The translations under genes and the position numbers were made by a program. From positions 310,001-374,000 of the forward strand of contig NZ_CP132744.1 of NCBI RefSeq assembly GCF_037477895.1: a stretch of 64,000 nt of DNA. Reading direction: 5' to 3'. This DNA comes from Mycetohabitans endofungorum. Its GTDB lineage: Bacteria; Pseudomonadota; Gammaproteobacteria; Burkholderiales; Burkholderiaceae. Positions 45,387 to 55,480 of the stretch are shown piece after piece; position 1 is the first letter of the stretch, and the number at the start of each line of letters is the position of its first letter. Below the pieces are notes generated by a model, which saw only the letters and a list, made by a program, of their open reading frames with translations, made no database searches and was not told the DNA's origin.

Positions 45387-46676
45387 ATGGTTCCGCACCT
45401 CGTCACCGCGCTCAATGGTCCACTGCTCGACTTGGAGCGGCGGATTCTGGACGCCACGCCCGCGATTGAGCGCTGGTTCCGCCTCGAATGGCAGGAGCAC
45501 ACGCCACCGTTCTATTGCTCGGTGGACCTGCGCAATGCCGGCTTCAAGCTTGCGCCGGTCGATACGAACCTGTTTCCGGGCGGTTTCAACAACCTGCCCC
45601 TCGAAGTGCTGCCACTCGCCGTGCAAGCCGCGATGGCGGCCATCGAGAAGATCTGCCCGGACGCGAAGAATCTGCTGCTGATCCCGGAGCGCCATACGCG
45701 CAACGCGTTCTACCTGGACAACCTGGCGCGGCTCGTCACGATTATGCGCCAAGCGGGTCTGAACGTGCGGCTGGGCACGCTGGACGAAACCGTCACCGAG
45801 CCTGTTACGCTGCCGTTGCCTGACGGTCAGGCTCTGGTGGTCGAGCCGCTGGAGCGCTCGGCACGCCGTCTCGGGCTGAAGAACTTCGATCCCTGCTCGA
45901 TCTTGTTGAACAACGACTTGTCGGCTGGGGTCCCGCCTGTGCTGGAGAACCTGCACGAGCAGTTTCTGCTGCCGCCGCTGCATGCCGGATGGGCGGTGCG
46001 GCGCAAATCGAACCACTTCGGCTGCTACGATGAGGTGGCTAAGAAGTTCTCCAAGTTCATTGGCGTCGACCCGTGGATGCTTAATCCATACTTCACTCGC
46101 GTGTCGGACATCGATTTCACCGAGCGCTTGCATGACGAGGCGCTGGCCGACGCGGTCGATGCGGTGCTGAAGAAGGTAGCGAAGAAGTACCGCGAGTACG
46201 GGATCAAGGATCGGCCGTACGTGGTGATCAAGGCCGATGCTGGCACCTATGGGATGGGCTTGCTGACCGTGCACGACGCATCGGAGCTTGCCGGGTTGAA
46301 CAAGCGAGAGCGCAACCGGATGGCGGTCGTCAAGGAAGGGCTGCAGGTGCACGACGTCATTGTCCAGGAAGGCGTGCAGACGTTCGAGCACGTGAACGAG
46401 GCGGTGGCCGAGCCGGTCGTCTATATGATCGATCGCTACGTGGTCGGCGGCTTCTACCGCGTCCATGCGGGTCGTGCGCCGAATCAGAACCTGAACGCGC
46501 CGGGCATGCACTTCGTGCCGCTGGCCTTTGAGCATACGGCGCTGCCGGACGTGCACGCCAAGCCCGGTGCCGCGCCGCCCAATCGCTTCTATATGTACGG
46601 TGTTGTTGCTCGCCTGGCACTGCTGGCTGCATCGGTCGAATTGGAGAAGACCGATCCCGAGGCGATCCTGGTGTGA
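45387..46676 (+). CDS. gshA: Glutamate--cysteine ligase (betaproteobacterial type)
   Basis: 429 residues, normal for the GshA family first defined in Acidithiobacillus, which is unrelated to E. coli GshA. FYCSVDLRNAGFKLAPVDTN, NLFPGGFNNL and KADAGTYGMGLLTV are family hallmarks. It makes gamma-glutamylcysteine, the first step to glutathione. gshB follows 72 bp downstream. Confidence 0.94.
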   Translation: MVPHLVTALNGPLLDLERRILDATPAIERWFRLEWQEHTPPFYCSVDLRNAGFKLAPVDTNLFPGGFNNLPLEVLPLAVQAAMAAIEKICPDAKNLLLIPERHTRNAFYLDNLARLVTIMRQAGLNVRLGTLDETVTEPVTLPLPDGQALVVEPLERSARRLGLKNFDPCSILLNNDLSAGVPPVLENLHEQFLLPPLHAGWAVRRKSNHFGCYDEVAKKFSKFIGVDPWMLNPYFTRVSDIDFTERLHDEALADAVDAVLKKVAKKYREYGIKDRPYVVIKADAGTYGMGLLTVHDASELAGLNKRERNRMAVVKEGLQVHDVIVQEGVQTFEHVNEAVAEPVVYMIDRYVVGGFYRVHAGRAPNQNLNAPGMHFVPLAFEHTALPDVHAKPGAAPPNRFYMYGVVARLALLAASVELEKTDPEAILV

Positions 46677-46748
46677 CCCGCTGGCGCACGCGGGCTTCCA
46701 CTGCGCGATAATGCACGCTGGATAGCCGCTTTGCGCCGGAACGACCCA

Positions 46749-47699
46749 ATGGACATTCTCTTTATTGCCGACCCGTTGTCGCAGTTCAAGATCTATAAGG
46801 ACACGACGTACGCGATGATGACGGAGGCCGCGCGCCGCGGCCATGCGCTTTATGCGTGTGAGCCGCGGCACCTCGCGTATGCGGGCGGCGGCGTCGAGGC
46901 CACGGTACGGCGTTTCTCGATTGTTGGCGATCACACGAACCCGGGTCAGTGGTACGACGCGGAACTCCCGGAGAATCGCGGCCTGGGCACATTCGGTGCG
47001 GTGTTGATGCGCAAGGACCCGCCGTTCGACATGGAGTATGTGACATCGACCTGGCTGTTGGAGATCGCCGAGCAGCACGGCGCGCGCATTTTCAACAAGC
47101 CGCGAGCGATCCGCGACCACTCCGAGAAGATGGCGATCGGCGAGTTCGCGCGGTTCACCGCGCCCACACTAGTCACGCGCGACGCGGCACGGCTGCGGGC
47201 ATTCCACGGCGAGCACCGCGACGTGATCTTCAAGCCATTGGATGGCATGGGTGGCACGGGCGTGTTCCGGATACGCGAGGACGGCATGAACCTGGGCTCG
47301 ACAATCGAGATGCTCAGCGACCATGGCGCGCGCACCGTGATGGCGCAGCGGTATATCCCGCAGATTAAGGACGGCGACAAGCGGATCCTGTTGATTGGCG
47401 GGGAGCCGGTACCTTATTCGCTGGCGCGGATCCCGCAGGGCACCGAGATCCGCGGCAACCTGGCCGCTGGTGGGGTAGGCTGCGCGCAGCCGCTGGCGCC
47501 GCATGACCGCGAGATTGCCGCCGCGCTCGGCCCGGTGCTGGCCGAGCGCGGCCTGCTGCTAGTGGGCTTGGATGTGATCGGCGATTGGCTCACGGAGGTC
47601 AACGTGACGAGCCCGACATGTTTTCGCGAGATCACCGAGCAAACGGGGTTCAATGTCGCGTCGATGTTCGTCGACGCGCTAGAGCGCGCGGTTGGCTGA
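46749..47699 (+). CDS. gshB: Glutathione synthetase
   Basis: 316 residues from the ATG at 46749; an upstream in-frame TTG is less likely. ATP-grasp enzyme starting MDILFIADPLSQFKIYKDTT, with the flexible loop DGMGGTGVFRI and the C-terminal LTEVNVTSPTCFREI. It adds glycine to gamma-glutamylcysteine. With gshA it forms the complete pathway. Confidence 0.97.
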   Translation: MDILFIADPLSQFKIYKDTTYAMMTEAARRGHALYACEPRHLAYAGGGVEATVRRFSIVGDHTNPGQWYDAELPENRGLGTFGAVLMRKDPPFDMEYVTSTWLLEIAEQHGARIFNKPRAIRDHSEKMAIGEFARFTAPTLVTRDAARLRAFHGEHRDVIFKPLDGMGGTGVFRIREDGMNLGSTIEMLSDHGARTVMAQRYIPQIKDGDKRILLIGGEPVPYSLARIPQGTEIRGNLAAGGVGCAQPLAPHDREIAAALGPVLAERGLLLVGLDVIGDWLTEVNVTSPTCFREITEQTGFNVASMFVDALERAVG

Positions 47700-47770
47700 C
47701 ACGGGACCGAGACGATCTGCGCCAGCCTGATAAACTATTGAAGTTCATGGCGATTTTGACGCAGGCTGAC

Positions 47771-48289
47771 ATGGCTGGCATCTTGATCATTGCCCACGTG
47801 CCACTGGCATCGGCGTTGCGCGATTGTGTCGCGCATTTCTACGGCAGTTTGCCACCGCGCATCGGCGTGCTGGACGTGACACCGGACTGCGATCCGGTCG
47901 CGGCGCTGGCCGACGCGCACGCGCAGCTACAGCAGGTGACCGAGCACAATGGTGCACTGGTATTGACTGATATGTTCGGGGCGACACCGGCCAACATTGC
48001 GGCGCAATTGGCGGCATTGCCGCACGTGCGGGTGGTGGCGGGTGCCAATCTGCCGATGTTGGTGCGTGCGGTGTGCTATCGGACGCTGCCGATCGACACG
48101 TTGGCGGACAAGGCACTGCAAGGCGGAGCCAAGGGCATCCACGGCGTCGTGCCGGGCACGCCTGCCACAGCGGCGTGCCTGCCGTGCGCCGAAATGGCGT
48201 CGGCGGCCCACGGGACTGCGTTGCCGCCGTGCAGCGCCGATCTGCCCGCGGATCCCGCGACGAGTATGCCGTGCGGCCCGACGGGCTGA
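47771..48289 (+). CDS. PTS EIIA, mannose family (regulatory type)
   Basis: 172 residues from the ATG at 47771; another in-frame ATG at 47747 is possible. The phospho-accepting histidine is H9 in MAGILIIAHVPLASAL, with DMFGATPAN downstream. The C-terminal 40 residues after about 130 are low-complexity Ala/Pro/Ser/Cys. No sugar-specific EIIB/EIIC is nearby, so it is probably a regulatory phosphorelay arm with HPr and EI downstream. Confidence 0.88.
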   Translation: MAGILIIAHVPLASALRDCVAHFYGSLPPRIGVLDVTPDCDPVAALADAHAQLQQVTEHNGALVLTDMFGATPANIAAQLAALPHVRVVAGANLPMLVRAVCYRTLPIDTLADKALQGGAKGIHGVVPGTPATAACLPCAEMASAAHGTALPPCSADLPADPATSMPCGPTG

Positions 48290-48365
48290 GCGGCAGGCGC
48301 GCGTGCCGCATCGAGCCTGCGTGCGCCCGATGCAGGCTTTCCATCGTTTCAATCCCAACCAGAAC

Positions 48366-48635
48366 ATGATTCAAAAAGAAGCAACGATCGTTAATAAATT
48401 AGGGCTCCATGCACGGGCATCGGCCAAGCTGACGCAACTCGCTGGCAGCTTTCGGTGCGAGATCTGGATGGCGCGCAACGGCCGACGGATCAACGCAAAG
48501 AGCATCATGGGGGTCATGATGCTCGCGGCAGGTATCGGCAGCACGATCACCATCGAGACCGAGGGTCCCGACGAGCAGGCGGCGATGGATGCGATCCTCG
48601 CGCTGATCGCGGACAAGTTCGGCGAAGGTCAGTAA
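48366..48635 (+). CDS. ptsH: Phosphocarrier protein HPr
   Basis: 89 residues. H15 in NKLGLHARASAKL accepts phosphate from EI, and S46 in INAKSIMGVMML is the regulatory site. It passes phosphate to the upstream EIIA. ptsI follows after 248 bp. Confidence 0.96.
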   Translation: MIQKEATIVNKLGLHARASAKLTQLAGSFRCEIWMARNGRRINAKSIMGVMMLAAGIGSTITIETEGPDEQAAMDAILALIADKFGEGQ

Positions 48636-48883
48636 CGCCAAACAATCGGTGCTGGCGGCCAGGTAGTGTCAACGCGTGCCGCGATCCCTACTGCGACATC
48701 GCGGCGCATTGCCCGATACTGCATCGCGGGCTGCGGCCAAACAGGGCAGAACCTATAATGGGCGTGACGGTCTGAGGCTGCGTCAGACATTGGCCGGGCA
48801 GACATGATGGCGCCCAGCGCGGGTTGGTTGACCACGCGCGTCCGATGCCCCCAATTGCCCAAACACAACTAGAGGAGGTGCGC

Positions 48884-50629
48884 GTGTCGTTCACGCTGCA
48901 TGGAATCCCTGTATCTCGAGGCATCGCGATCGGCCGCGCGTACCTGATTGCGCCTGCCGCGCTGGACGTTGCCCATTATTTAGTCGAGCCCGACCATGTC
49001 GAGGCCGAGGTGGCCCGCTTCGTCGCGGCGCAGCAGGCTGTCCACGACGAACTCGATACGTTGCGAGCCGAGCTGCCGGCGGATGCGCCCAGCGAGATGG
49101 GCGCGTTCCTCAACGTCCACACACTGATCCTGCACGACGAGATGCTGGTCGAGGCGGTAATCGAACTGATCCGCGTGCGGCGCTACAACGCCGAATGGGC
49201 GCTCACCGAGCAGCTGGAGCGCCTGGCCAAGCACTTTGACGACATCGACGACGAGTACCTGCGCGAGCGCAAGGCAGACCTGGAGCAGGTCGTCGAGCGC
49301 GTGCTTAAGGCGTTGGCCGGATCACCGGCGACCGCCGTGATGGCCAACGGCGCGCGGTGCGGCATCGATGAGATGATTGTGGTCGCGCACGATATTGCAC
49401 CGGCCGACATGCTGCAATTCAAGACGCAGACGTTTCGCGGGTTTGTCACGGACCTGGGCGGGCGCACGTCGCATACTGCAATCGTCGCGCGCAGCCTGGG
49501 CATCCCGGCGGCGGTGGGCATGCAGCACGCAAGCTCGCTAATTCGGCAGGACGACATGATCATCGTCGATGGCGAGCGTGGCGTGGTGATCGTCGACCCG
49601 GCGCCGATCGTGCTGGAGGAGTATACATACCGACAAAGCGAAAAGCTGCTTGAGCAACGCAAGCTGCAGCGGCTGAAGTTTTCGCCGACGCAGACCGTAT
49701 GCGGCACAAAGATCGATCTGCTGGCAAATATCGAGCTGCCGGACGATGCACGCGCCGCGCTGGACGCCGGCGCAGTCGGCGTCGGGCTGTTCCGCACCGA
49801 ATTTCTGTTCATGAACCCGCGTGGCGAGTTGCCGGAAGAGGAACAGCAATTCGACGCGTATCGACGCGTCGTGCAGACGATGAACGGCTTGCCGGTGACG
49901 ATCCGCACAATCGACGTTGGCGCCGACAAACCGCTCGATTCGCGCGACGAATTCGAGACAGCGCCCAACCCGGCGCTTGGATTGCGTGCGATCCGCTGGA
50001 GCTTGTCTGAGCCGCAGATGTTTCTCACGCAGTTGCGGGCCATCCTGCGTGCCTCGGCGTTTGGGCCCGTGAAGATTCTCGTGCCGATGCTCGCCCATGC
50101 GTGCGAGATCGACCAGACGCTGGACTTGATCGCGCAGGCCAAGCACCAGCTCGACGATGCGGGCCTGGCATACGATCCGAACGTGCGGGTCGGCGCGATG
50201 ATTGAGATCCCGGCTGCCGTGATCGCGCTACCTCTGTTCCTGAAGCGCCTCGACTTCCTGTCGATCGGCACCAACGACCTGATTCAATACACATTGGCGA
50301 TTGATCGCGCGGACAATGCGGTCGCGCATTTATATGACCCGCTGCATCCCGCGGTACTGCAACTGATCGGCATGACACTGCGCGAAACCAGGCGAGCCGG
50401 CGTGCCGGTGTCGGTGTGCGGGGAAATGGCCGGCGATCCGGCGCTGACGCGGCTGCTGCTCGGGATGGGGCTGACCGAGTTCTCGATGCATCCGAGCCAG
50501 TTGTTGCTGGTCAAGCAGGAGGTGCTGCGCGCGCAATTGAAAAGTCTGGAAAAGCCGGTCGAGGACGTCCTGGCGTCATACGAGCCGGAAGAAATCCAGG
50601 CAGCGCTCGACCGGTTGCTGCAAGCGTAA
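48884..50629 (+). CDS. ptsI: Phosphoenolpyruvate-protein phosphotransferase (EI)
   Basis: 581 residues from a GTG at 48884, chosen because AGAGGAGGTG lies just upstream and MSFTLHGIPVSRGIAIG is the conserved start. The active-site histidine is H197 in GGRTSHTAIVARSL. The PEP-binding C-terminal barrel shows GLFRTEFLFMNR-type GLFRTEFLFMN and VSVCGEMAGDP. It starts the PTS phosphorelay. A TATAAT box at 48754-48759 may give it a separate promoter. Confidence 0.96.
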   Translation: MSFTLHGIPVSRGIAIGRAYLIAPAALDVAHYLVEPDHVEAEVARFVAAQQAVHDELDTLRAELPADAPSEMGAFLNVHTLILHDEMLVEAVIELIRVRRYNAEWALTEQLERLAKHFDDIDDEYLRERKADLEQVVERVLKALAGSPATAVMANGARCGIDEMIVVAHDIAPADMLQFKTQTFRGFVTDLGGRTSHTAIVARSLGIPAAVGMQHASSLIRQDDMIIVDGERGVVIVDPAPIVLEEYTYRQSEKLLEQRKLQRLKFSPTQTVCGTKIDLLANIELPDDARAALDAGAVGVGLFRTEFLFMNPRGELPEEEQQFDAYRRVVQTMNGLPVTIRTIDVGADKPLDSRDEFETAPNPALGLRAIRWSLSEPQMFLTQLRAILRASAFGPVKILVPMLAHACEIDQTLDLIAQAKHQLDDAGLAYDPNVRVGAMIEIPAAVIALPLFLKRLDFLSIGTNDLIQYTLAIDRADNAVAHLYDPLHPAVLQLIGMTLRETRRAGVPVSVCGEMAGDPALTRLLLGMGLTEFSMHPSQLLLVKQEVLRAQLKSLEKPVEDVLASYEPEEIQAALDRLLQA

Positions 50630-50641
50630 CGCGGCGGCGTG

Positions 50642-51415
50642 CTACGGCGCGGTGTCAGCGCCGCGATGCGGCACGCCACACACCAGGCAATCGGCCTGGC
50701 GGCCGATACGCATCGTCTGCCAGTCCATCGTCATCGCGTCGAGCATCATCAGCCGTCCGACCAGCGTACGCCCGATCCCGGCGATCACGCGCAGCGCTTC
50801 GGCCGCTTGCATCGCGCCGATGATGCCCACCAACGGGGAGAACACGCCCATCGTCGAGCATGCGACTTCATCGAACGGCTGGTCTGGCGCGAACACGCAC
50901 GCATAGCAGGGTGAAGTCGGATCGCGCGCATCGAACGTACTGATCTGCCCGTCAAAGCGCAACGCCGCGCCGGATACCAGCGGCACGCGATGCCGGACGC
51001 ATGCGCGATTCACTGCATGACGGGTCGCGAAATTGTCGCTGCAATCGAGCACGACGTCGGCGTGCAGCACCCATTGCTGCAGCAGTGCATCGTCCGCGCG
51101 CGCGCGGATCGCGTTCACGCGTACGTCGGGATTGATGCGGGCGAGCGTTGCACGTCCCGAGGCGACCTTGGCCTGTCCGATGGTGTCGCTCGAATGCAGA
51201 ATCTGTCGTTGCAGGTTGGTCAGATCGACGGTGTCGGCATCGACCAGCGTCAGCGTGCCAACGCCCGCTGCACCGAGGTACATCGCAGCCGGCGAACCGA
51301 GGCCGCCGGCCCCGATAACCAACACGTGCGCGTCCAGAAAGCGCTGCTGTGCCTCAATACCGATTTCGTCGAGTAGGATGTGGCGCGAATAGCGCAGCAG
51401 TTGGTCGTCGTTCAT
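50642..51415 (-). CDS. HesA/MoeB/ThiF-family adenylyltransferase
   Basis: 257 residues, the size of MoeB. ATP-binding GAGGLGSPAAMYL (about 36-48), DADTVDLTNLQRQ, catalytic-Cys segment ACSTMGVFSPLVG, and the zinc site CYAC plus CLVC. It adenylates the C-terminal glycine of a ubiquitin-like sulfur carrier (MoaD or ThiS). It is convergent with ptsI, 12 bp apart. Confidence 0.92.
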   Translation of the reverse strand: MNDDQLLRYSRHILLDEIGIEAQQRFLDAHVLVIGAGGLGSPAAMYLGAAGVGTLTLVDADTVDLTNLQRQILHSSDTIGQAKVASGRATLARINPDVRVNAIRARADDALLQQWVLHADVVLDCSDNFATRHAVNRACVRHRVPLVSGAALRFDGQISTFDARDPTSPCYACVFAPDQPFDEVACSTMGVFSPLVGIIGAMQAAEALRVIAGIGRTLVGRLMMLDAMTMDWQTMRIGRQADCLVCGVPHRGADTAP

Positions 51416-51440
51416 TGCAGCATTCGTCGGAGTTCATGCG

Positions 51441-51473
51441 CGGCGTGTCGGCAACATCACCGCCGACACGCCG
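51441..51473 (-). terminator. Perfect 12-bp hairpin between ctpA and the moeB-like gene
   Basis: CGGCGTGTCGGC (51441-51452) and GCCGACACGCCG (51462-51473) are perfectly complementary around a 9-base loop. It is 44 bp after the ctpA stop in transcription order. No T run follows on the minus strand, so it may be an attenuator or mRNA-stabilising stem. Confidence 0.5.
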
Positions 51474-51516
51474 CCGCCGGCGTGTGCGATGTCGGCCGAC
51501 AATGCGCGCCTGGTGT

Positions 51517-53091
51517 CTAGCGTGGCGCGGACGCGCCGGCGGGCGCCAATGCCGGGACATGGTCAGTACTCGGCACCGCAGGTAGCGCGGGCTTCACCGC
51601 GATCGGCGCGGACGCGGAGCGGGGCGGCTTATTTTCGGCCATCTTGCGCTCGGTCAGCGACTTGGAGACTTGCACCGGTTCGCCCTTGAGCTGGTGCATC
51701 GCCTGCTGCAGCATGAAGTCATCGCTGCTACCGAACTCGATCGGTGGACGGCTGCGTTCCTTCTCGCGCTGTTCCTGCGTCTTCTTCGAATTCTGCTCCT
51801 CAAGCTGACGCAATTGGTCGAGCCGGTTCTGCTCGCGCTTTTCCTGCTCGGCCTTCTCGTTCGGGTCCTGCGTGTTGGCCAGGTGATTCGAATAATCGAC
51901 CTCGCGCGTGACCAGGGCATCGTCCGGATCGCCGTCCGCGAACTGGTCGACCGGGATGTCGGGACGAATACCCTTATTCTGGATCGAACGGCCGCTCGGC
52001 GTATAGTAGTACGCGGTCGTCAGGCGCAGTGCAGTGTCGGCGGTCATCGGGCGCACCGTCTGCACCGACCCCTTGCCGAACGTGGTCTTGCCCATGATCA
52101 GCGCGCGATGCTGGTCCTGCAGTGCGCCGGAGACAATTTCGGAGGCCGACGCCGAGTACGCGTTGACCAGCACCACCATCGGCACCGTCTTGTAAATCGC
52201 GGGCAGGTTCTTTAGCGGGTCGCTGTCGAAGGTCGACAACCGATAGTTGTCGAACGTGTCGCGATAGGTTTGCTTGGCATCGGCGATTTGGCCATTGGTC
52301 GACACGACCACCGAATCCGGCGGCAGAAATACGCCGGCCACGCCGACCGCGCTTTGCAGCAGGCCACCACCGTTGTTGCGCAAGTCCAGGATCAGGCCCT
52401 TGAGCTGCGGTTGCTGGTGTGCGATATCAGTGAGCTTAGCCGCCAGGTCCGGCACGGTGCGCTCTTGGAAGCTTGTAATTCGCACCCACGCATAGCCCGG
52501 TTGCACAATCTTTGTCTTCACGCTCTGGACTTTGATCACCGCGCGAGTGACGGTGATCGGGAACGTGCGCTCGTCGCTCTTGCGATAGATGGTCAACGTG
52601 ACCTTCGTACCCGGCTCGCCGCGCATCTGCTTAACCGCCCGGTCCAGCGTCATGCCGCGCACCGGCTTGTCGTTGACCCGCGTAATCAGGTCGCCCGGGC
52701 GGATGCCGGCGCGAAACGCCGGCGTATCCTCGATCGGCGAGATGACCTTCACCAGGCCGTCCTCCTGCGAGATTTCGATGCCCAGCCCCGCGAAGCGCCC
52801 CTTGGTCTGTTCCTGTAATTCCTGATAATCAGTCTTGTCCAGGTACGATGAGTGCGGATCCAGGCTTGACACCATGCCTTTGATCGCCGCGGTCAACAGC
52901 TTCTTGTCATCGACTGGCTCGACGTACTCGTGCTTAATTTGGCCGAATACCTCGGCGAACAGCCGCAACTGATCTAGCGGCAGTGGCGCGGTTGTGCTGG
53001 TCGCGGCGGACGCCGAAAATTGGAGCGTGGCGAACATGCCGGTCGCGAGGCCGGCGGCGATCAGACCTGCGTTCTTCAGAGTCTTGCGCAT
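51517..53091 (-). CDS. ctpA: C-terminal processing protease, S41 family
   Basis: 524 residues. Signal peptide or anchor (1 to about 30), PDZ domain (about 98-185), then the peptidase with S315 in YSASASEIVSG and K340 in TFGKGSVQ, the Ser-Lys dyad spaced as in known CtpA. The C-terminal 140 residues are a charged coiled-coil-like tail rich in Glu/Gln/Arg (about 400-450). It works in the periplasm on cell-wall enzymes or their adaptors. gpmA lies upstream on the same strand. Confidence 0.95.
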   Translation of the reverse strand: MRKTLKNAGLIAAGLATGMFATLQFSASAATSTTAPLPLDQLRLFAEVFGQIKHEYVEPVDDKKLLTAAIKGMVSSLDPHSSYLDKTDYQELQEQTKGRFAGLGIEISQEDGLVKVISPIEDTPAFRAGIRPGDLITRVNDKPVRGMTLDRAVKQMRGEPGTKVTLTIYRKSDERTFPITVTRAVIKVQSVKTKIVQPGYAWVRITSFQERTVPDLAAKLTDIAHQQPQLKGLILDLRNNGGGLLQSAVGVAGVFLPPDSVVVSTNGQIADAKQTYRDTFDNYRLSTFDSDPLKNLPAIYKTVPMVVLVNAYSASASEIVSGALQDQHRALIMGKTTFGKGSVQTVRPMTADTALRLTTAYYYTPSGRSIQNKGIRPDIPVDQFADGDPDDALVTREVDYSNHLANTQDPNEKAEQEKREQNRLDQLRQLEEQNSKKTQEQREKERSRPPIEFGSSDDFMLQQAMHQLKGEPVQVSKSLTERKMAENKPPRSASAPIAVKPALPAVPSTDHVPALAPAGASAPR

Positions 53092-53204
53092 AAAGTAAAC
53101 AGTTGCGGTGGCGTGTTATGACGCGCGGCAGCGCCCGGCGGGCGCTCATCGGAGAGCAAGTATAACCGCCGTTGGACAGGCCACTGGCGGCACGGTTCGG
53201 AAAA

Positions 53205-53951
53205 TTAGGCAGCCTTACCCTGGTTCGCGACCGCGGCCTGCGCGTTGGCGATCGCCGCTGCGTCACCTAGATAATAGTGCTTGATGGGTTTGAGTGCTTC
53301 GTTCAACTCGTAGACGAGCGGCACGCCGTTCGGGATGTTCAGCCCGACGATATCGATATCCGAGATGTCGTCCAGGTATTTGACCAGTGCGCGGATCGAG
53401 TTGCCATGCGCGGCAATTAGCACGTTGCGGCCCGACTTGATGGCCGGCGCGATCGATTCGTTCCAGATCGGCAGCACGCGCGCGACCGTGTCCTTCAAGC
53501 ATTCCGTGAGCGGCAGCGACTCGCGCGGCACCTTGGCGTAGCGCGGGTCATTGTACGACGTGCGCGGATCGGACGGCTCGAGCGCCGGCGGTGGCGTATC
53601 GTAGCTGCGCCGCCATATCAGCACCTGTTCGTCACCGTACTGCGCTGCCGTTTCAGCCTTGTTCAGCCCGGACAGCGCGCCGTAGTGCCGCTCGTTCAGG
53701 CGCCACGAGTGCACGACGGGGATATACATGAGATCCATTTCATCCTGCACGTGCCACAGCGTGCGGATGGCGCGCTTGAGCACGGACGTATACGCGATGT
53801 CGAACGTGTAGCCGGCCTGCTTGAGCAGCACGCCGGCGTGCCGCGCTTGGGCCGCGCCTTTGTCAGTGAGGTCGACGTCGACCCAGCCAGTGAAGCGGTT
53901 TTCCTTGTTCCACGTCGATTCGCCGTGGCGGATGAGGACGAGCTTGTACAT
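53205..53951 (-). CDS. gpmA: 2,3-bisphosphoglycerate-dependent phosphoglycerate mutase
   Basis: 248 residues from the ATG at 53951. The phosphohistidine motif [12 protein letters not shown] (4-15) and the second catalytic histidine in [12 protein letters not shown] are both present. It interconverts 3- and 2-phosphoglycerate in glycolysis. It is divergent from the rhodanese gene. Confidence 0.97.
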   Translation of the reverse strand: MYKLVLIRHGESTWNKENRFTGWVDVDLTDKGAAQARHAGVLLKQAGYTFDIAYTSVLKRAIRTLWHVQDEMDLMYIPVVHSWRLNERHYGALSGLNKAETAAQYGDEQVLIWRRSYDTPPPALEPSDPRTSYNDPRYAKVPRESLPLTECLKDTVARVLPIWNESIAPAIKSGRNVLIAAHGNSIRALVKYLDDISDIDIVGLNIPNGVPLVYELNEALKPIKHYYLGDAAAIANAQAAVANQGKAA

Positions 53952-54065
53952 GTCAATGTGAACGGTAGTCAGGAAGCGGTAGGCCGCCGGCGCACGCCGA
54001 TCCAACGGCGCACGTTAGCGCATCATACGGATATTTTATAATGTTGGATTGTCTTCTTTGTGCGA

Positions 54066-54497
54066 ATGCCATCCGTGAAATTTTTCACCGAGCCAGCTAA
54101 CCTTGTATTGATCGCCATTGCCCTCATTTCCGGAGGACTGCTGCTGTGGCCGGTCATCACGCGGCGCGACCGCGGCCTGTCCGCCGCGGACGCCACGCAA
54201 CTGATCAACCGCCGTAATGCGGTCGTCATCGACTTGCGCGATGCCGATGAATTCGCGCAGGGCCACTTGCCGCAGGCGCGTCATCTGCCGTTCGACGAGT
54301 TGAAGAGTAAAGTTGCGCAGGTGGCCAAAAACAAGAACACGCCAGTGCTGCTAGTCTGCCAAAACGGCGGGCATTCGACCAGGGCGCAGCATGTGCTGAA
54401 GGAAGCCGGTTACGCGGAAGTGTTCATGCTGCAAGGCGGCGTCAACGCGTGGCAGCAGTCCGGCATGCCGGTCGTCAAGCAAGGAGCGGCGAAATGA
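54066..54497 (+). CDS. Membrane-anchored rhodanese domain protein
   Basis: 143 residues. One N-terminal helix (about 12-30) and one rhodanese domain with active-site C98 in LLVCQNGGHSTRA. It is a probable sulfur or thiol-relay protein at the inner membrane. Its stop overlaps the grxC start by 4 bp (ATGA). The gpmA-rhodanese-grxC-secB-gpsA order is widely conserved. Confidence 0.94.
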   Translation: MPSVKFFTEPANLVLIAIALISGGLLLWPVITRRDRGLSAADATQLINRRNAVVIDLRDADEFAQGHLPQARHLPFDELKSKVAQVAKNKNTPVLLVCQNGGHSTRAQHVLKEAGYAEVFMLQGGVNAWQQSGMPVVKQGAAK

Positions 54498-54754
54498 ACA
54501 AGGTGGTCATGTATAGCACCCAGGTCTGTCCGTATTGCCAGATGGCTGAGCGGCTGTTGAAGTCGCGCGGTGTCGAGCACATCGAGAAAGTGCTAATCGA
54601 TCGCGATCCTGAACGTCGGGCGGAAATGATGGAGCGCACCGGCCGGCGTACAGTGCCGCAAGTCTTTATCGGCCAGACCCACGTCGGCGGCTACGATGAC
54701 CTGTCCGCGCTCGACCGTGCCGGCGGGCTGATGCCGCTGCTCGAGGCAGTTTGA
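54494..54754 (+). CDS. grxC: Glutaredoxin 3
   Basis: 86 residues. Active site C12-P-Y-C15 and the glutathione-binding RTVPQVFIGQTHVGGYDD. It reduces disulfides using glutathione, made by the gshAB products of the same region. Translationally coupled to the rhodanese gene. Confidence 0.96.
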   Translation: MNKVVMYSTQVCPYCQMAERLLKSRGVEHIEKVLIDRDPERRAEMMERTGRRTVPQVFIGQTHVGGYDDLSALDRAGGLMPLLEAV

Positions 54755-54774
54755 CGCTCGTCTGATTGACACCT

Positions 54775-54801
54775 TTGCCGACGCTCCCGCGGCGTCGGCA
54801 A
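54775..54801 (+). terminator. Perfect 10-bp hairpin between grxC and secB
   Basis: TTGCCGACGC and GCGTCGGCAA pair perfectly around a 7-base loop, 21 bp after the grxC stop. No T run follows, so termination would be incomplete and could set the ratio of grxC to secB. Confidence 0.5.
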
Positions 54802-54903
54802 GCCGTTATACGCGCGCCCCGGTCTCGCTTGGGCCGCGCCATTCGCGCGGCGTGCAGCGGCTCGATGCCGGGCGCACCCGCCCCTTTCACCGAAGGAAAG
54901 TCC

Positions 54904-55389
54904 ATGTCCGACCAGCAGAACAACCAGCCGTTCTTTAACATCCAGCGCATTTACTTAAAGGATTTGTCGCTCGAGCAGCCGAATTCGCCAGCAATCTTCT
55001 TGGAGCAGGAGATGCCCGGCGTTGAAGTCGAAGTCGACGTTAAGGCGGAGCGGCTTGCTGACGGCGTGTTCGAGGTGATCGTGACGGGCACCGTGACGGC
55101 GAAGGTCGCCACCAAGGTTGCCTTCCTGATCGAGGCCAAGCAAGCTGGTATCTTCGACATACGCAACATTCCGAACGAGCAGATCGATCCGCTGATCGGC
55201 ATCGCCTGCCCGACGATTATTTTTCCGTACCTGCGCTCAAACGTCGCCGATGCGATCACCCGTGCCGGCTTCCCACCGATCCACTTGGCCGAAATCAACT
55301 TTCAGGCGCTGTACGAGCAGCGGCTGGCGCAGGTCAATAACCAGCCAGGCAACGGCGCGGCCAACGAAGGCTCCGCGACCACGCACTGA
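54904..55389 (+). CDS. secB: Protein-export chaperone SecB
   Basis: 161 residues. [20 protein letters not shown], then EQMPG-like [18 protein letters not shown], and [20 protein letters not shown] are SecB signatures. It holds preproteins unfolded and hands them to SecA. The tail is Gly/Asn-rich. The upstream GAAGGAAAGTCC is a good ribosome binding site. Confidence 0.97.
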   Translation: MSDQQNNQPFFNIQRIYLKDLSLEQPNSPAIFLEQEMPGVEVEVDVKAERLADGVFEVIVTGTVTAKVATKVAFLIEAKQAGIFDIRNIPNEQIDPLIGIACPTIIFPYLRSNVADAITRAGFPPIHLAEINFQALYEQRLAQVNNQPGNGAANEGSATTH

Positions 55390-55480
55390 GCGCGGCGCAG
55401 ATGATCGACGCACGGCCGATCGCTGTGGCGCCGAGTATCTGGACGGACTGCAACGAGGTTGCTGATGCGAGGTACCGGAA

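Noticed and set aside
45348..47120. 590-codon open frame on the minus strand across gshA and gshB
   Set aside because: Antisense shadow in GC-rich sequence; it spans two real genes on the plus strand and has no protein-family character.
49183..50274. 363-codon minus-strand frame over ptsI
   Set aside because: Serine/Arg-rich shadow of a well-conserved enzyme.
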